From the NCBI GenBank assembly GCA_902493895.1, contig CABUQW010000002.1, positions 1 through 64,000 on the forward strand: DNA of 64,000 nucleotides, in the 5' to 3' direction. The notes beneath the pieces are model-generated. The model was given only the letters and a program-made list of their open reading frames with translations. It was not told the origin of the DNA and searched no databases. The DNA comes from an uncultured Collinsella sp. Lineage in GTDB: Bacteria > Actinomycetota > Coriobacteriia > Coriobacteriales > Coriobacteriaceae. Position 1 is the stretch's first letter, and every line of letters starts with the position of its first letter. Below are positions 51,191-60,522 of this stretch, piece by piece. The translations under genes were made by a program, and so were the position numbers.

Positions 51191-52570
51191 GTGCGTGCGT
51201 TTGCTCGACAAATGACAGAGCGTATGAAGGCGGTGGCGGCAGGTTGTGCCGTCGCCGCCTTTTGGCTTGCCGTGTGGGTGCTGGTGGCGGGTCTCGTGGC
51301 GCAGCCGTTGATTTTGCCGGGGCCGGGCACTGTTGCGGTGGCGTTGCTACGGCTGGTGTGCGATGCCGCCACGTGGGCGATTCTGGTGGGCTCAGGCGCG
51401 CGAATTCTAGGCGGTTTGGCGCTTGCCGCGGTGTGCGGCGGTGTGCTGGCGGGGGCCTCGGTGCGGTCGCGAACGTTTGCCCGCTTGGTGGCGCCGGCGC
51501 TTTCGTTTGTTAAGGCGACGCCGGTTGCCTGCGTGGTGGTCCTGCTGCTCATTTGGCTGGGGTCGGCGCGCGTGAGCGTTGCAGCGGTCTTTTTGATGGC
51601 GCTGCCGGGCGTGTATTTTTCGTTGGTCGAGGGTTTGACGCAAGCGGATAAACCGCTGGAGCAGATGTTTCGTCTGCATGGCGTGCGGGGCTGGCGACTG
51701 TTTTGCGCCCATACCTGGCGCGAGGTCCTGCCGTTTGTGCTTTCGTGTGCGCGTGCCGTGATCGGCATGAGCTGGAAGGCCGGCGTGGCGGCGGAGCTCA
51801 TCGGCATGGCGACGGGCACCGTGGGCGAACGCATCTATCAGGCGAAGCTGCTCATCGAGACGGCTGATCTGCTGGCGTGGACCGTGTTGGTCGTTGCCGC
51901 CTCGTGGGCGTGTGAGCGCGTGCTGGTGTGGCTGCTGCGGGTTTCGGGACCCGTGGCGTGGCGCGCGGCCGTGCGGGCACATGGGCATGGACTGCGCGGG
52001 CGTGCGGGCGGCTCTGCTGGTGGCGGGGCTGCGGCGGAGCTTGCGCTCGCCGTGGGCGACCGGGCACCCTGGGCTCCGGCGCTGGATGGTCTGGTGCTCA
52101 ACGTGCCCGCGGGCGGGCGTATCTGCGTGATGGGAGCTTCAGGCGTGGGCAAGTCGACGCTGCTTTCGTTGACAGCGGGGGAGTGCGCGCCGTGCTCGAT
52201 GGTGTTTCAGGATACGCGCCTGGTTGAGGACGCCTCTGCTTTGGATAACGTGCTGGTGTGCGCCGATGCACGCGTGAATGCCTCGAGTGCCGCTGCCTTG
52301 TTGCGCCTGCTGGTACCGGGGATCGATGTGCATGCCCGCGTGGCCGAGCTCTCGGGCGGGCAGCGCCGTCGCGTCGAGATTGCCCGAGCCCTGCTGTGTC
52401 CGGGCGGCGCAGTGATTCTGGACGAGCCCTTTACCGGTCTAGACATCGCTGCGCGCGACGCATGCGCCGAGGCCGTGCTCGACTTGCTCGACGGCCGTAT
52501 GCTGTTGCTTGCCACGCACGATTTCGCTGACGCTCGGGCCCTCAATATCTCGGACATCATCACGCTCTAA
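51191..52570 (+). CDS. Fused ABC permease-ATPase
   Basis: A 459-residue single-chain transporter. Residues about 10-250 form a SsuC/TauC-type permease with six helices and the coupling-loop motif EQMFRLHGVRGWRLFCAHTW. Residues about 275-459 are a short ABC ATPase with GASGVGKST (Walker A), ELSGGQRRRVEIARALL and AVILDEPFTGLD (Walker B). ATPases of this family are usually separate and about 250 residues, so both the fusion and the short ATPase are unusual. It serves the binding protein encoded 3 nt upstream. The start is GTG 51191. No terminator was seen after it. Confidence 0.87.
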   Translation: MRAFARQMTERMKAVAAGCAVAAFWLAVWVLVAGLVAQPLILPGPGTVAVALLRLVCDAATWAILVGSGARILGGLALAAVCGGVLAGASVRSRTFARLVAPALSFVKATPVACVVVLLLIWLGSARVSVAAVFLMALPGVYFSLVEGLTQADKPLEQMFRLHGVRGWRLFCAHTWREVLPFVLSCARAVIGMSWKAGVAAELIGMATGTVGERIYQAKLLIETADLLAWTVLVVAASWACERVLVWLLRVSGPVAWRAAVRAHGHGLRGRAGGSAGGGAAAELALAVGDRAPWAPALDGLVLNVPAGGRICVMGASGVGKSTLLSLTAGECAPCSMVFQDTRLVEDASALDNVLVCADARVNASSAAALLRLLVPGIDVHARVAELSGGQRRRVEIARALLCPGGAVILDEPFTGLDIAARDACAEAVLDLLDGRMLLLATHDFADARALNISDIITL

Positions 52571-52626
52571 ATACTTACCCAGCAACAAAATGATCCGTTT
52601 TTCTCCGTCTCCATAGGGCCGGGTAT

Positions 52627-52672
52627 GGTATTCTATCTGCGGGGTAATACTTAGGAATACCAAGTAATACCA
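52627..52672. promoter_or_regulatory. Repeat-rich operator before the DinJ-like antitoxin gene
   Basis: GGTATTC (52627) and GAATACC (52655) are inverted, and GTAATAC occurs twice (52643 and 52664, 21 bp apart). Such clustered dyads fit autoregulation by a ribbon-helix-helix protein. Confidence 0.45.
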
Positions 52673-52785
52673 ACGCCGTAGAAACAAACTCCAGATGCGG
52701 GCCAATCGGGTTGCCTTCACAGCCCGTCGCCCAGCCGCGTGGCCCGCATCTATCCGCATCACCGTCGTTTCAAAAAGGAAGCGCC

Positions 52786-52989
52786 ATGGCAGAACACATG
52801 ACCCCGGTTGTCGCGAAGGTCTTGCCCGAGGAAAAGGCGGCCTTCGCGGCGGCAACCCAGCTCGTGGGCACCACGCCGTCCAACGCCATCCGCATGTTTA
52901 TCGCCGCGTTCAATCGCTGCGGCACCTTCCCGTTCGACATTTCGCCCAACGGGGCCTTTGGCGCTGCGCCCGATTCTCGTCAACAATGA
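52786..52989 (+). CDS. RelB/DinJ-family antitoxin, without a toxin neighbour
   Basis: A 67-residue ribbon-helix-helix DNA-binding protein. The pattern KVLPEEKAAFAAATQLVGTT then PSNAIRMFIAAFNRCGTFPF matches DinJ/RelB antitoxins. These normally neutralise a YafQ/RelE mRNA interferase encoded just after them. Here the next gene is a CPBP protease and no toxin frame fits, so it is an orphan. The ATG has AAAAAGGAAG upstream. Confidence 0.8.
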   Translation: MAEHMTPVVAKVLPEEKAAFAAATQLVGTTPSNAIRMFIAAFNRCGTFPFDISPNGAFGAAPDSRQQ

Positions 52990-53002
52990 CCGTCCCAAAC
53001 TG

Positions 53003-53060
53003 CCGGCACTTGGGGACGTTCCTTTTCTGCCGGCAGTTAAGGAACGTCCCTAAGTGCCGG
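53003..53060. repeat. Long hairpin between the antitoxin and CPBP genes
   Basis: Arms of 22 bp (53003-53024 and 53039-53060) match with one mismatch and contain GGGACGTTCCTT. The loop holds the palindrome CTGCCGGCAG. It may terminate the antitoxin transcript. It is of the same GGGAC type as the gltD hairpin. Confidence 0.6.
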
Positions 53061-53077
53061 GTTTTGAGGAGGTTGGC

Positions 53078-53992
53078 ATGCTCAATGCGATGATTTGGGC
53101 GCTTGCCTGTTTTGGTGTTGTTGCTGCCGATATTGCCCTGAGCATTGTTCTGTTTTCAGTTCTCGATGCCGTGTCGGTGCTGACGGGCTATCCGATCGAC
53201 AATCTCGATATCCAATGGTTCCAGGCTGCCGCTCAGACGGCGTCATTTTTGATGGCGCTGCTGTGGTGGCGCTATCTGTGGCCCCGCTCCTTCATGGCGC
53301 GCCGGCAAGGCGAACGCCCACTCGGCGGGGGAGCAGGCGCGGCATGGAAGCGCATTGCCTGCGTTGTCGTGATCGGCCTATCCATGCAGGTGGTCATTAG
53401 CTACCTATGCGACGGCGTACTGTCGCTGCTGCCCGAGGTCGCGGCAGACTATAGCGAGCTCGTCGAGGAGACGGGCATGGGCGATACCAGCCTTCTTGCT
53501 GTCTTGACCACAGTGCTCGGCGCTCCGTTTTGCGAAGAGCTCCTGGTGCGCGGCATCATCTTTGAGTTTTCGCTGCGTGCGTTTAATCCACAGTGCCGTT
53601 CGTTCTGGAAGCGCCGGCGCCGCGCGAACGCGCAGGACGGCGCCATAGTGCCCTGGGCGGCCCCGAGTACCTGGGGCGTCGCCGCGGCAATCGTGCTGCA
53701 GGCGGCGGTCTTCGGCTTTATGCACATGAACTGGGTGCAGGGCTGCTACGCGGGCGCTGCCGGCCTCATTTTTGGTTGGGTACTCGTGACCACCGGAAAG
53801 CTTCGCTACACGATTCTGCTGCACTTTGCGTTTAATGCCGGGTCGTATCTCATGGGGCTGCTGTGGTTTGTGGGCACACCGCTCGACGTTGTGGTCACGG
53901 TTGGCATCGCCGGCTTTGTGCTGGTAGAGGCGATGCGCTCGCTGCTTCGATTGCGCATTCCCGTGTCGCGCGAAGCTGATCGGTCTGAGTAA
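53078..53992 (+). CDS. CPBP-family intramembrane metalloprotease
   Basis: A 304-residue membrane protein with about eight helices. The family's four motifs are present: EELLVRG (Glu-Glu-x3-Arg) near 155, FGFMHMNW (Phe-x3-His) near 212 and HFAFNAGS (His-x3-Asn) near 249. These form the glutamate/histidine active site of CaaX protease and bacteriocin-processing enzymes. Bacterial members are often linked to bacteriocin immunity or peptide processing; none is seen here. The ATG at 53078 has GAGGAGG 5 nt upstream; GTG 53054 lies inside the hairpin. Confidence 0.88.
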   Translation: MLNAMIWALACFGVVAADIALSIVLFSVLDAVSVLTGYPIDNLDIQWFQAAAQTASFLMALLWWRYLWPRSFMARRQGERPLGGGAGAAWKRIACVVVIGLSMQVVISYLCDGVLSLLPEVAADYSELVEETGMGDTSLLAVLTTVLGAPFCEELLVRGIIFEFSLRAFNPQCRSFWKRRRRANAQDGAIVPWAAPSTWGVAAAIVLQAAVFGFMHMNWVQGCYAGAAGLIFGWVLVTTGKLRYTILLHFAFNAGSYLMGLLWFVGTPLDVVVTVGIAGFVLVEAMRSLLRLRIPVSREADRSE

Positions 53993-54000
53993 TAACGCCT

Positions 54001-54993
54001 TTAATTAGACCGATGCGTCCTGAACGCACCTGGCGTTTCGCCGAATGCTTCTTTAAATTTTGAGTAAAAGAATGACATGTTGGAGATGCCGACTTTTCGG
54101 GCTACATACTGCACGCTGCGCTCGGTGTTATTGAGAAGATATGCCGCCTCTGTGAGCTGCTGGTTGAGCTTGATTTGCGAAAACGTTTTGCCGGTTTTTT
54201 GCTTGATCAAGCTGCTGAGATAGCTGGTGCTATAACCCGTATCGCTCGCAATGCTTTCGAGTGTGCAGTCGCCGTAGCTTCGCTCAATATGATTCAGAAT
54301 CGACACGATGCGTTCGTCCGACATGATCGCCTGGTTATCAGTTGCGGAGCGTCGGTACAGTCCTCGAATGAGAACAAGGAATAGGCTGACGGCGAGGTGC
54401 CTCATGAGTTCATTGGAATAGGCATCTTTAAAGTGATATTCGATAAAGAGCATCTCGATGAGGCGTCGCGCATGTCGGGCGTATTCCTCTGGAAGAATGA
54501 GATATTTTCGGGCCTCGCGGTTTTTGGACACAAAATCAAATAGAAGATTCGTTAATGGTGACGCGCCGGGTAGCTGGCTCAGGAACAACGAATCGAACAT
54601 TTCTTTTTTGAAGACGATCGAAATGACGATATCATGCTCGCCCTTAACGTATGGAACGCTTCTGACTACGCCGGTGTTGCAAATGAGCACATCACCCTTT
54701 TTAAGGAGCAGTGACCGTCCGTTGACGATAAACGTGCAGACGCCGTCGTACACGTAGTTAAGCTCCATATCCCGATTGATATGAGGAGGAATATCGGTAA
54801 AGCGCGACTCCTTGATAAGGCCCACGGGGTTTTCGTCGAGAGTTTCTTTCCAATCAAACAGATAGACCTCTTCGCCGTTAATGGTTGTGGTTTCCACCCT
54901 GTTATATCGCGGGCTGAGCTCTCCCGGATGTGTGCGATGCCACTCTTCGGTCTCGGTATGCGTATAGAGCAGCTGTTTGAGATTCGAATCCAT
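54001..54993 (-). CDS. AraC-family transcriptional regulator
   Basis: A 330-residue regulator with a cupin-like N-terminal sensor domain (about 50-140; DMELNYVYDGVCTFIVNG) and two C-terminal helix-turn-helix motifs (about 230-330; LESIASDTGYSTSYLSSLIK and VQYVARKVGISNMSFFYSKF). It is divergent from the GH1 gene 153 nt away and likely controls that operon in response to a beta-glucoside. The ATG at 54993 is preferred; the ribosome-binding site is weak. It converges with the CPBP gene with only 8 nt between stops. Confidence 0.92.
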   Translation of the reverse strand: MDSNLKQLLYTHTETEEWHRTHPGELSPRYNRVETTTINGEEVYLFDWKETLDENPVGLIKESRFTDIPPHINRDMELNYVYDGVCTFIVNGRSLLLKKGDVLICNTGVVRSVPYVKGEHDIVISIVFKKEMFDSLFLSQLPGASPLTNLLFDFVSKNREARKYLILPEEYARHARRLIEMLFIEYHFKDAYSNELMRHLAVSLFLVLIRGLYRRSATDNQAIMSDERIVSILNHIERSYGDCTLESIASDTGYSTSYLSSLIKQKTGKTFSQIKLNQQLTEAAYLLNNTERSVQYVARKVGISNMSFFYSKFKEAFGETPGAFRTHRSN

Positions 54994-55146
54994 GGGGTGT
55001 TCCAAGGGTGAACGGTAGAATCGATGCCTTAAACGGTATTATATCTAAAAAAATGTTATAAACAAACGCTTTCTATGCGATATCTTATGCATCTTGTTCT
55101 TCCTAGTATTGGGTTATCCGCTGGAGCATCCGATCAAGGAGGGCAA

Positions 55147-56625
55147 ATGAGTAAGTTAAAACATGGGTTTGACTCCGACTTTTTATGGGGCGGAGCCATA
55201 TCGTGCTCGCAGGCCGATGGCGCCTGGAATGAGGGCGGAAAGGGAAAGTCGACGCAGGATTGTCGATGGCTGGATGGTACCTGGACTCATGACCAGATTG
55301 AGGACAAGCATCAAAACAACCCCTTCTGCCATGACGAACTAATGAACGCTCTCGCAGATGATGGTGTTGAGTTCTACCCGTTTAGGCGCGGTAACGACTT
55401 CTATCATCACTACCGTGAGGACATCGCGCTTTTTGCGGAGATGGGCCTCAAGCTGTTCCGCACTTCTATTTGCTGGAGCCGAATCTATCCTAACGGAGAT
55501 GATCTTGAGCCTAACCGCGAAGGCATCGAGTGGTATCGAAGCATGCTGGGTGAGTGCAAAAAGCACGGCATTAAAACCTTCGTCACCATGCTCCACTATG
55601 ACATCCCGGTAAATCTTGTCACCACATATGGGGGATGGAAGAATCGCAAGACGATTGATTTCTTCGCCCGCTATGTCGAGACAATCGTTACGGAATTGGG
55701 CGATCTGGTCGATTTCTGGCTGCCTTTTAACGAGTTCAATGCAGCGCGTTTTTCGCCTTGGGACGGGGTCTGTCTGGTCAAAGACGAAGAGGGGGAGAAC
55801 TTCGATCGAGCCATCTTCCAGTGCCTGCACCACGAGTTCGTTGCCAATGCGCGTGCCGTCGAGATTGTCCATCGTCTTTCGCCCGATACTCCCGTTGGCG
55901 GCATGATCGCTCGATTCTGTACGTATCCCGCCACCTGCCGTCCCGAAGATAACATGCAGGCTATTCACGACGACCAGTATTCCAACTGGTTCTATACGGA
56001 CGTGATGGCTCGTGGAAAATACCCCGCTTATATGAATCGCTATTTCGATGCGTGTGATATCGAGATTCAAATGGAACCGGGCGATGAAGAGCTCATCGCT
56101 CGCAACACGGTCGACTTCCTGGCCTTTTCGTACTACTTTTCCCAGGTATCCACCTGCGATCAGGGATGGGAGAAGACTGCGGGTAATCTGGTCATGGCAA
56201 ACAAGAACCCTTATCTCGAGACGAGTGAGTGGGGCTGGCAGCTCGATCCCATTGGCCTGAGGGTTACCCTTAACCAGATGTATGACCGCTATGGGCTGCC
56301 TCTGTATATCGCCGAGAACGGCCTCGGTACATCTGATGTAGTCGAGGAGGATGGCAGCATCCACGACGAGTATCGAATCGATTATTTGCGCCAGCACATA
56401 AAGTGCCTTAAAGAAGCGGTGATCGATGGCGTTGACGTGCGCGGATACATGATCTGGGGATTCATTGACCTTGTTGCCTGCGGTCCTCTTACGATGGACA
56501 AGCGCTACGGGCTTATCTATGTCGATCTGGATAATTGCGGCAACGGCACTGCGGAGCGCTCGCGTAAAGACTCTTTCTATTGGTATCAGAAATGTATCGC
56601 CACTAATGGCGAGGATCTTGGGTAG
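55147..56625 (+). CDS. 6-phospho-beta-glucosidase, GH1 family
   Basis: Cytoplasmic glycosidase of 492 residues that cleaves phosphorylated beta-glucosides after PTS import. It has DFLWGGAISCSQADGAW at the start, the acid/base Glu in PFNEFNAARF (near 198) and the nucleophile Glu in YIAENGLGTS (near 389), plus MIWGFIDLV. The insertion around 45-75 (TQDCRWLDGTWTHDQIEDK) is longer than in many relatives. The ATG at 55147 has AAGGAGGG upstream. A PTS EIIBC gene starts 11 nt after the stop, so they form an operon. Confidence 0.94.
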   Translation: MSKLKHGFDSDFLWGGAISCSQADGAWNEGGKGKSTQDCRWLDGTWTHDQIEDKHQNNPFCHDELMNALADDGVEFYPFRRGNDFYHHYREDIALFAEMGLKLFRTSICWSRIYPNGDDLEPNREGIEWYRSMLGECKKHGIKTFVTMLHYDIPVNLVTTYGGWKNRKTIDFFARYVETIVTELGDLVDFWLPFNEFNAARFSPWDGVCLVKDEEGENFDRAIFQCLHHEFVANARAVEIVHRLSPDTPVGGMIARFCTYPATCRPEDNMQAIHDDQYSNWFYTDVMARGKYPAYMNRYFDACDIEIQMEPGDEELIARNTVDFLAFSYYFSQVSTCDQGWEKTAGNLVMANKNPYLETSEWGWQLDPIGLRVTLNQMYDRYGLPLYIAENGLGTSDVVEEDGSIHDEYRIDYLRQHIKCLKEAVIDGVDVRGYMIWGFIDLVACGPLTMDKRYGLIYVDLDNCGNGTAERSRKDSFYWYQKCIATNGEDLG

Positions 56626-56636
56626 GAGTGATTGTC

Positions 56637-58007
56637 GTGGCAGACAAGAAGGAACTGGCCGCTCGTGTCCTCGAGCTCGTGGGCGGCGCCGATAACGTTG
56701 TTATGGCAACGCACTGCATTACAAGGCTCAGATTCAACCTGAAGGACGATAGCAAGGCAGACCTGGAGGCCCTTAAGACGCTTGACGGCGCCTTGGGCGC
56801 GCAGGTTAAAGACGGACAGTGGCAAGTTATCATCGGCGCCAGCGTGGGGTCGGTATATGACGAATTGGAGCCCATGCTAGGTGACAGGATGGGTGGCGAG
56901 GTCTCCGCCGACGCCGAGCAGCCTGAGCTCCAAAAAGGTTCGGCTCGCGTATTCGATATCATCACCGGCATCTTTTCCGCTATCATTCCCGCACTGGTGG
57001 CGGGAGGCATCGTAAAGGGCATCCTGGCTGCTATCGCGGCTTTTGGAATCGACACGGGTGCCGGCGACTTTGCGATATTCAATATGATTTCGGATATCCC
57101 GTTCTACTTCTTGCCGTTTTTGCTGGCAATGTCTACAGCTGATAAGTTCCGGGTCAACCGTTCGCTTGCGCTTTGTGTTGCCGGATCGCTGATGTACCCG
57201 ACCATTGTCAACGCTGTCGGTACGGGCGAGACGCCCCTTGCGCTGTTCGGTTTTGCGGTGCCGATTTTTAGCTACGCCGATTCCGTGTTCCCGGTTATCT
57301 TTGGCGTCATTGGCTTGTCTTTTGTATATCGTGCAATCGACAAAGTCGTGCCGGATCTTTTTAAGCTCGTTGTCGTTCCGGCGCTCTCCCTTGCTATCGT
57401 GATTCCCGTCAACCTGTTTGTGCTCGCTCCGATTGGTGCCTGGTGCGGTCTTGGTCTTGCCAACGGTATCGTTTGGCTATTCTCGACGTTAGGCCCCGTT
57501 GCCGGTTTTCTGCTGGGCTTCTTTATGCCGCTTATCGTGCTCTTCGGCATGCATCAGTCAACGAGCCCTATCCAGATTTCCAATATCGCAACGCTTGGGT
57601 ATGACTATCTGCTCCCGATCTCTTTCTGCCATAACCTCGCCGAAAGCGGTGCGTCTTTTGGTGCAGCCCTGCGCATGACCGACGAAAAGCTCAAGTCCGC
57701 TGCAATGACGTGCGCCTTCTCAGCATTTATGGGAATTTCCGAGCCCGCCTTGTTTACCGTTCAGGTTCCTAACAGGACTCCGCTTATCGCTGCGATGATT
57801 GCGGATGGCATTGGCGGTGCGCTTACCGTTGTTCTCGGCGCAAAGTGCTTCGGCTTTGTTATGCCCGGCATTACCTCGTTGCCCGTTTATGCCGATCCAA
57901 GCGGCAATCCCATGAACCTGATCATGATTATCGTCTGCATCGCTTTGACTTGGGTTATCTCTGCGGCGCTCTCGTTTGCGCTCTATGGTCGTTTCGACAA
58001 AAAGTAA
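56637..58007 (+). CDS. PTS EIIBC permease, beta-glucoside type without EIIA
   Basis: A 456-residue permease. The EIIB domain (about 1-85) has the phospho-accepting Cys in VVMATHCITRLRFNL, and the EIIC domain (about 105-450) has GMHQSTSPIQISNIATLGYD and SEPALFTVQVPN motifs. Classical BglP carries a C-terminal EIIA; here it is missing, so a separate EIIA must act. The GTG at 56637 has AGGAGTGA upstream. The substrate is a beta-glucoside by context with the GH1 gene. Confidence 0.9.
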   Translation: MADKKELAARVLELVGGADNVVMATHCITRLRFNLKDDSKADLEALKTLDGALGAQVKDGQWQVIIGASVGSVYDELEPMLGDRMGGEVSADAEQPELQKGSARVFDIITGIFSAIIPALVAGGIVKGILAAIAAFGIDTGAGDFAIFNMISDIPFYFLPFLLAMSTADKFRVNRSLALCVAGSLMYPTIVNAVGTGETPLALFGFAVPIFSYADSVFPVIFGVIGLSFVYRAIDKVVPDLFKLVVVPALSLAIVIPVNLFVLAPIGAWCGLGLANGIVWLFSTLGPVAGFLLGFFMPLIVLFGMHQSTSPIQISNIATLGYDYLLPISFCHNLAESGASFGAALRMTDEKLKSAAMTCAFSAFMGISEPALFTVQVPNRTPLIAAMIADGIGGALTVVLGAKCFGFVMPGITSLPVYADPSGNPMNLIMIIVCIALTWVISAALSFALYGRFDKK

Positions 58008-58036
58008 CGACGTTTTGAGATAGACAATATTAATCG

Positions 58037-58085
58037 GCCGCTCGCCGGGGAATCGTTCTGCGACGCCCCAGCGAGCGGCATTTTA
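58037..58085 (+). terminator. Terminator after the beta-glucoside operon
   Basis: GCCGCTCG and CGAGCGGC pair, with a second CGGGG/CCCC helix inside, followed by ATTTTATT. Confidence 0.75.
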
Positions 58086-58133
58086 TTGGTGGGGCGTGTC
58101 GTGTCGCCAACGGCGGCATGCCGCCTCGCCGCG

Positions 58134-60269
58134 CTAGTTGCGTCTGCCGCCTCCGTTGGCGCCCTGACGCCCCTGTGCCGCGCGATTGCGACCGGCAGTG
58201 TTCTGCGCGCGGGACATACCGCCGTGACCCTTGCTGCCCTTGGGCCCCTTGCCGGCGGCGCCACCGTGGGCCTTGCCGCCCTTCTTGCCGGTGCCATGCC
58301 CACCGCCGGCAGACGTCTCGCCCGGGCGTGGCGGCACGGGGCGAATCAGGCAATGCTTGGTATAGCCGATCAGATCACGACGCCCGGCCTTCTCTAGCGC
58401 CTCGCGCACCAGCTTGTAGTTCTCGGGCTTGCGATACTGGATGAGCGCGCGCTGCATGGCCTTCTCATGCGGGTCGCGCGCCACGTAGATCGGCTGCATG
58501 GTGCGCGGATCTACACCGGTGTAGTACATGCAGGTCGACATGGTGGACGGGGTGGGGTAGAAGTCCTGTACCTGCTCGGGCATGTAGCCCATGTCGCGCA
58601 CGGCTTCGGCAAGGTCCACGGCTTCCTTCATGGTTGAACCAGGGTGGCTCGAGATCAGATACGGCACCACGTACTGCTTGAGTCCGTATTCGCGATTCAA
58701 GCGTTCAAATTTACGGCAGAATGCGTCGTAGACAGCTCGGCTCGGCTTGCCCATCACGGACAGCACCGCGTCGCTCACGTGCTCGGGCGCTACGCGCAGC
58801 TGGCCCGAGACATGGTGTTCCAGCAGCTCGCGTAAAAACTCGTCCGAGGCATCGGCCATGGTGTAGTCAAAACGGATGCCGCTGCGCACGAAGACCTTTT
58901 TGACGCCCGGCAGCTGGCGCAGGTCGCGCAACAGCTGCGTGTAGCCGCTTTCGTCGACCACCATGTTCTTGCACACGCTCGGCCACAGACAGCGCTTGTT
59001 CTTGCACACGCCGTGCTTGAGCTGCTTGTCGCAGGCGGGACGGCTAAAGTTGGCCGTCGGTCCGCCTACGTCGTTGATGTAGCCCTTAAACTCGGGATCG
59101 CGCGTGAGCAGCTCTGCCTCGCGCATGATCGAGTCGTGGCTGCGCATCTGCAACACGCGACCTTGGTGGAAGGTGAGGGCGCAAAACGAGCATTCACCAA
59201 AGCACCCGCGGTTGGAGCTGATTGAAAACTTGATCTCGGCAAAGGCCGGCACGCCGCCCGCGGCATCGTAGTCGGGATGCCAATCGCGTGCGTAGGGGAG
59301 CTCGGCCACCTCGTCCATCTCATCGGTCGTCAACGTCGCCGACGGCGGGTTCTGCACCACATAGACGCTGTTGGGATAGGGCTCTACCAGGCGATGTCCG
59401 GTGATGGGGTCCATATTCTGCTGTTGCACGTTAAAGCTGCGTGCGTAGTTGAGCTTGTCGGCGGTAAGGTCGTCCCAGCTGGGTAGCAGGTCGTAGTCGT
59501 AGACCTCGTCGAGCGAGCCTGTGCGGTAGACGGTGCCGTTGATATAGGTGATCTGATCGATGGGCAGCCCCGCGTCGAGCGCGTCGGCAATCTCGACAAT
59601 CGCGTGCTCGCCCATGCCGTAGATGAGGATGTCGGCGCCCGAGTCGAGCAGCACCGAGCGCTTGAGCTTATCCTGCCAGTAGTCGTAGTGGGCCAGGCGG
59701 CGCAGGCTTGCCTCGATGCCGCCGATGATGATGGGGGCGTCCTTGAACGTCTGACGGATGAGATTGCCGTAGACCGTGACGGCACGGTTGGGGCGGTGAC
59801 CTTCCTCGCCGCCGGGGGTATAGGCGTCGGTGTGGCGGCGGTGCTTGGTCACCGAATAGTGGTTGACCATGGAGTCCATGTTGCCGGCACTGACCAAAAA
59901 GCCCAGGCGCGGCTCACCGAGCACGCTGATGCTGGCGGGATCGGTCCAGTCGGGTTGGCAGATGATGCCCACTTTGTAGCCGTGCGCGTCGAGTACGCGG
60001 CTGATGATGGCCATACCAAAGCTGGGGTGGTCCACGTAGGCGTCGCCGCAGATGTAGATGAAGTCACACTGGTCCCAACCGCGCGCGTCCATATCGGCGC
60101 GGCTGACGGGGAGGAACTTATCGCGGCCCGGGCGCCAGGGACGGGCGGGCGCTGCCGGGGTATGAGCGGCGTGGCCGCCCTGGGCCTTGCCGCCGCGCTT
60201 TTGCCGCTGGCCCTGTTTGCCCTGCTGACTGCGCTGGTTATTCTGAGCGTGCTGAGGCTTTTTTGCCAC
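58134..60269 (-). CDS. YgiQ-family radical SAM protein (UPF0313)
   Basis: A 711-residue radical SAM enzyme. A Gln/Lys/Gly-rich N-terminus (about 1-45) precedes the conserved YgiQ N-terminal domain (FLPVSRADMDARGWDQCDFI, RPNRAVTVYGNLIRQTF, IIIGGIEASLRR). The 4Fe-4S/SAM motif GCFGECSFCALTFHQGR (Cys-x3-Cys-x2-Cys) is near 315-331. The barrel and the family-specific DFYPTPSTMSTCMYYTGVDP follow, then a Gly/Lys-rich disordered tail. The reaction is not known for the family. The GTG at 60269 with GGGAGGG 5 nt upstream is chosen over longer starts. Confidence 0.92.
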   Translation of the reverse strand: MAKKPQHAQNNQRSQQGKQGQRQKRGGKAQGGHAAHTPAAPARPWRPGRDKFLPVSRADMDARGWDQCDFIYICGDAYVDHPSFGMAIISRVLDAHGYKVGIICQPDWTDPASISVLGEPRLGFLVSAGNMDSMVNHYSVTKHRRHTDAYTPGGEEGHRPNRAVTVYGNLIRQTFKDAPIIIGGIEASLRRLAHYDYWQDKLKRSVLLDSGADILIYGMGEHAIVEIADALDAGLPIDQITYINGTVYRTGSLDEVYDYDLLPSWDDLTADKLNYARSFNVQQQNMDPITGHRLVEPYPNSVYVVQNPPSATLTTDEMDEVAELPYARDWHPDYDAAGGVPAFAEIKFSISSNRGCFGECSFCALTFHQGRVLQMRSHDSIMREAELLTRDPEFKGYINDVGGPTANFSRPACDKQLKHGVCKNKRCLWPSVCKNMVVDESGYTQLLRDLRQLPGVKKVFVRSGIRFDYTMADASDEFLRELLEHHVSGQLRVAPEHVSDAVLSVMGKPSRAVYDAFCRKFERLNREYGLKQYVVPYLISSHPGSTMKEAVDLAEAVRDMGYMPEQVQDFYPTPSTMSTCMYYTGVDPRTMQPIYVARDPHEKAMQRALIQYRKPENYKLVREALEKAGRRDLIGYTKHCLIRPVPPRPGETSAGGGHGTGKKGGKAHGGAAGKGPKGSKGHGGMSRAQNTAGRNRAAQGRQGANGGGRRN

Positions 60270-60522
60270 GATCCCTCCCGGTGTTTGTATGCTGCACGTA
60301 ATTGTAACCAGTCTTTTTGGGACGGGGCTAAAAAGACTGGTGGAGTACATGGGCTGGCGGATCGGCGTGTCGATGCGGGTGCCGTTTGTTTCCAGACTGT
60401 GTATCCCCGTGTCGAAGGAGCCGTCTCGCGCGCACGCCATGTTGTCAATGGGTTACAGTATGAACGGCGGCTATGTTTCCGCCAACGCACGAGAGGGTCG
60501 TCAACAAGGAGGATGCACGACG

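Noticed and set aside
52990..53077. Toxin gene partner of the DinJ-like antitoxin
   Set aside because: The space holds only a long hairpin and the ribosome-binding site of the CPBP gene.
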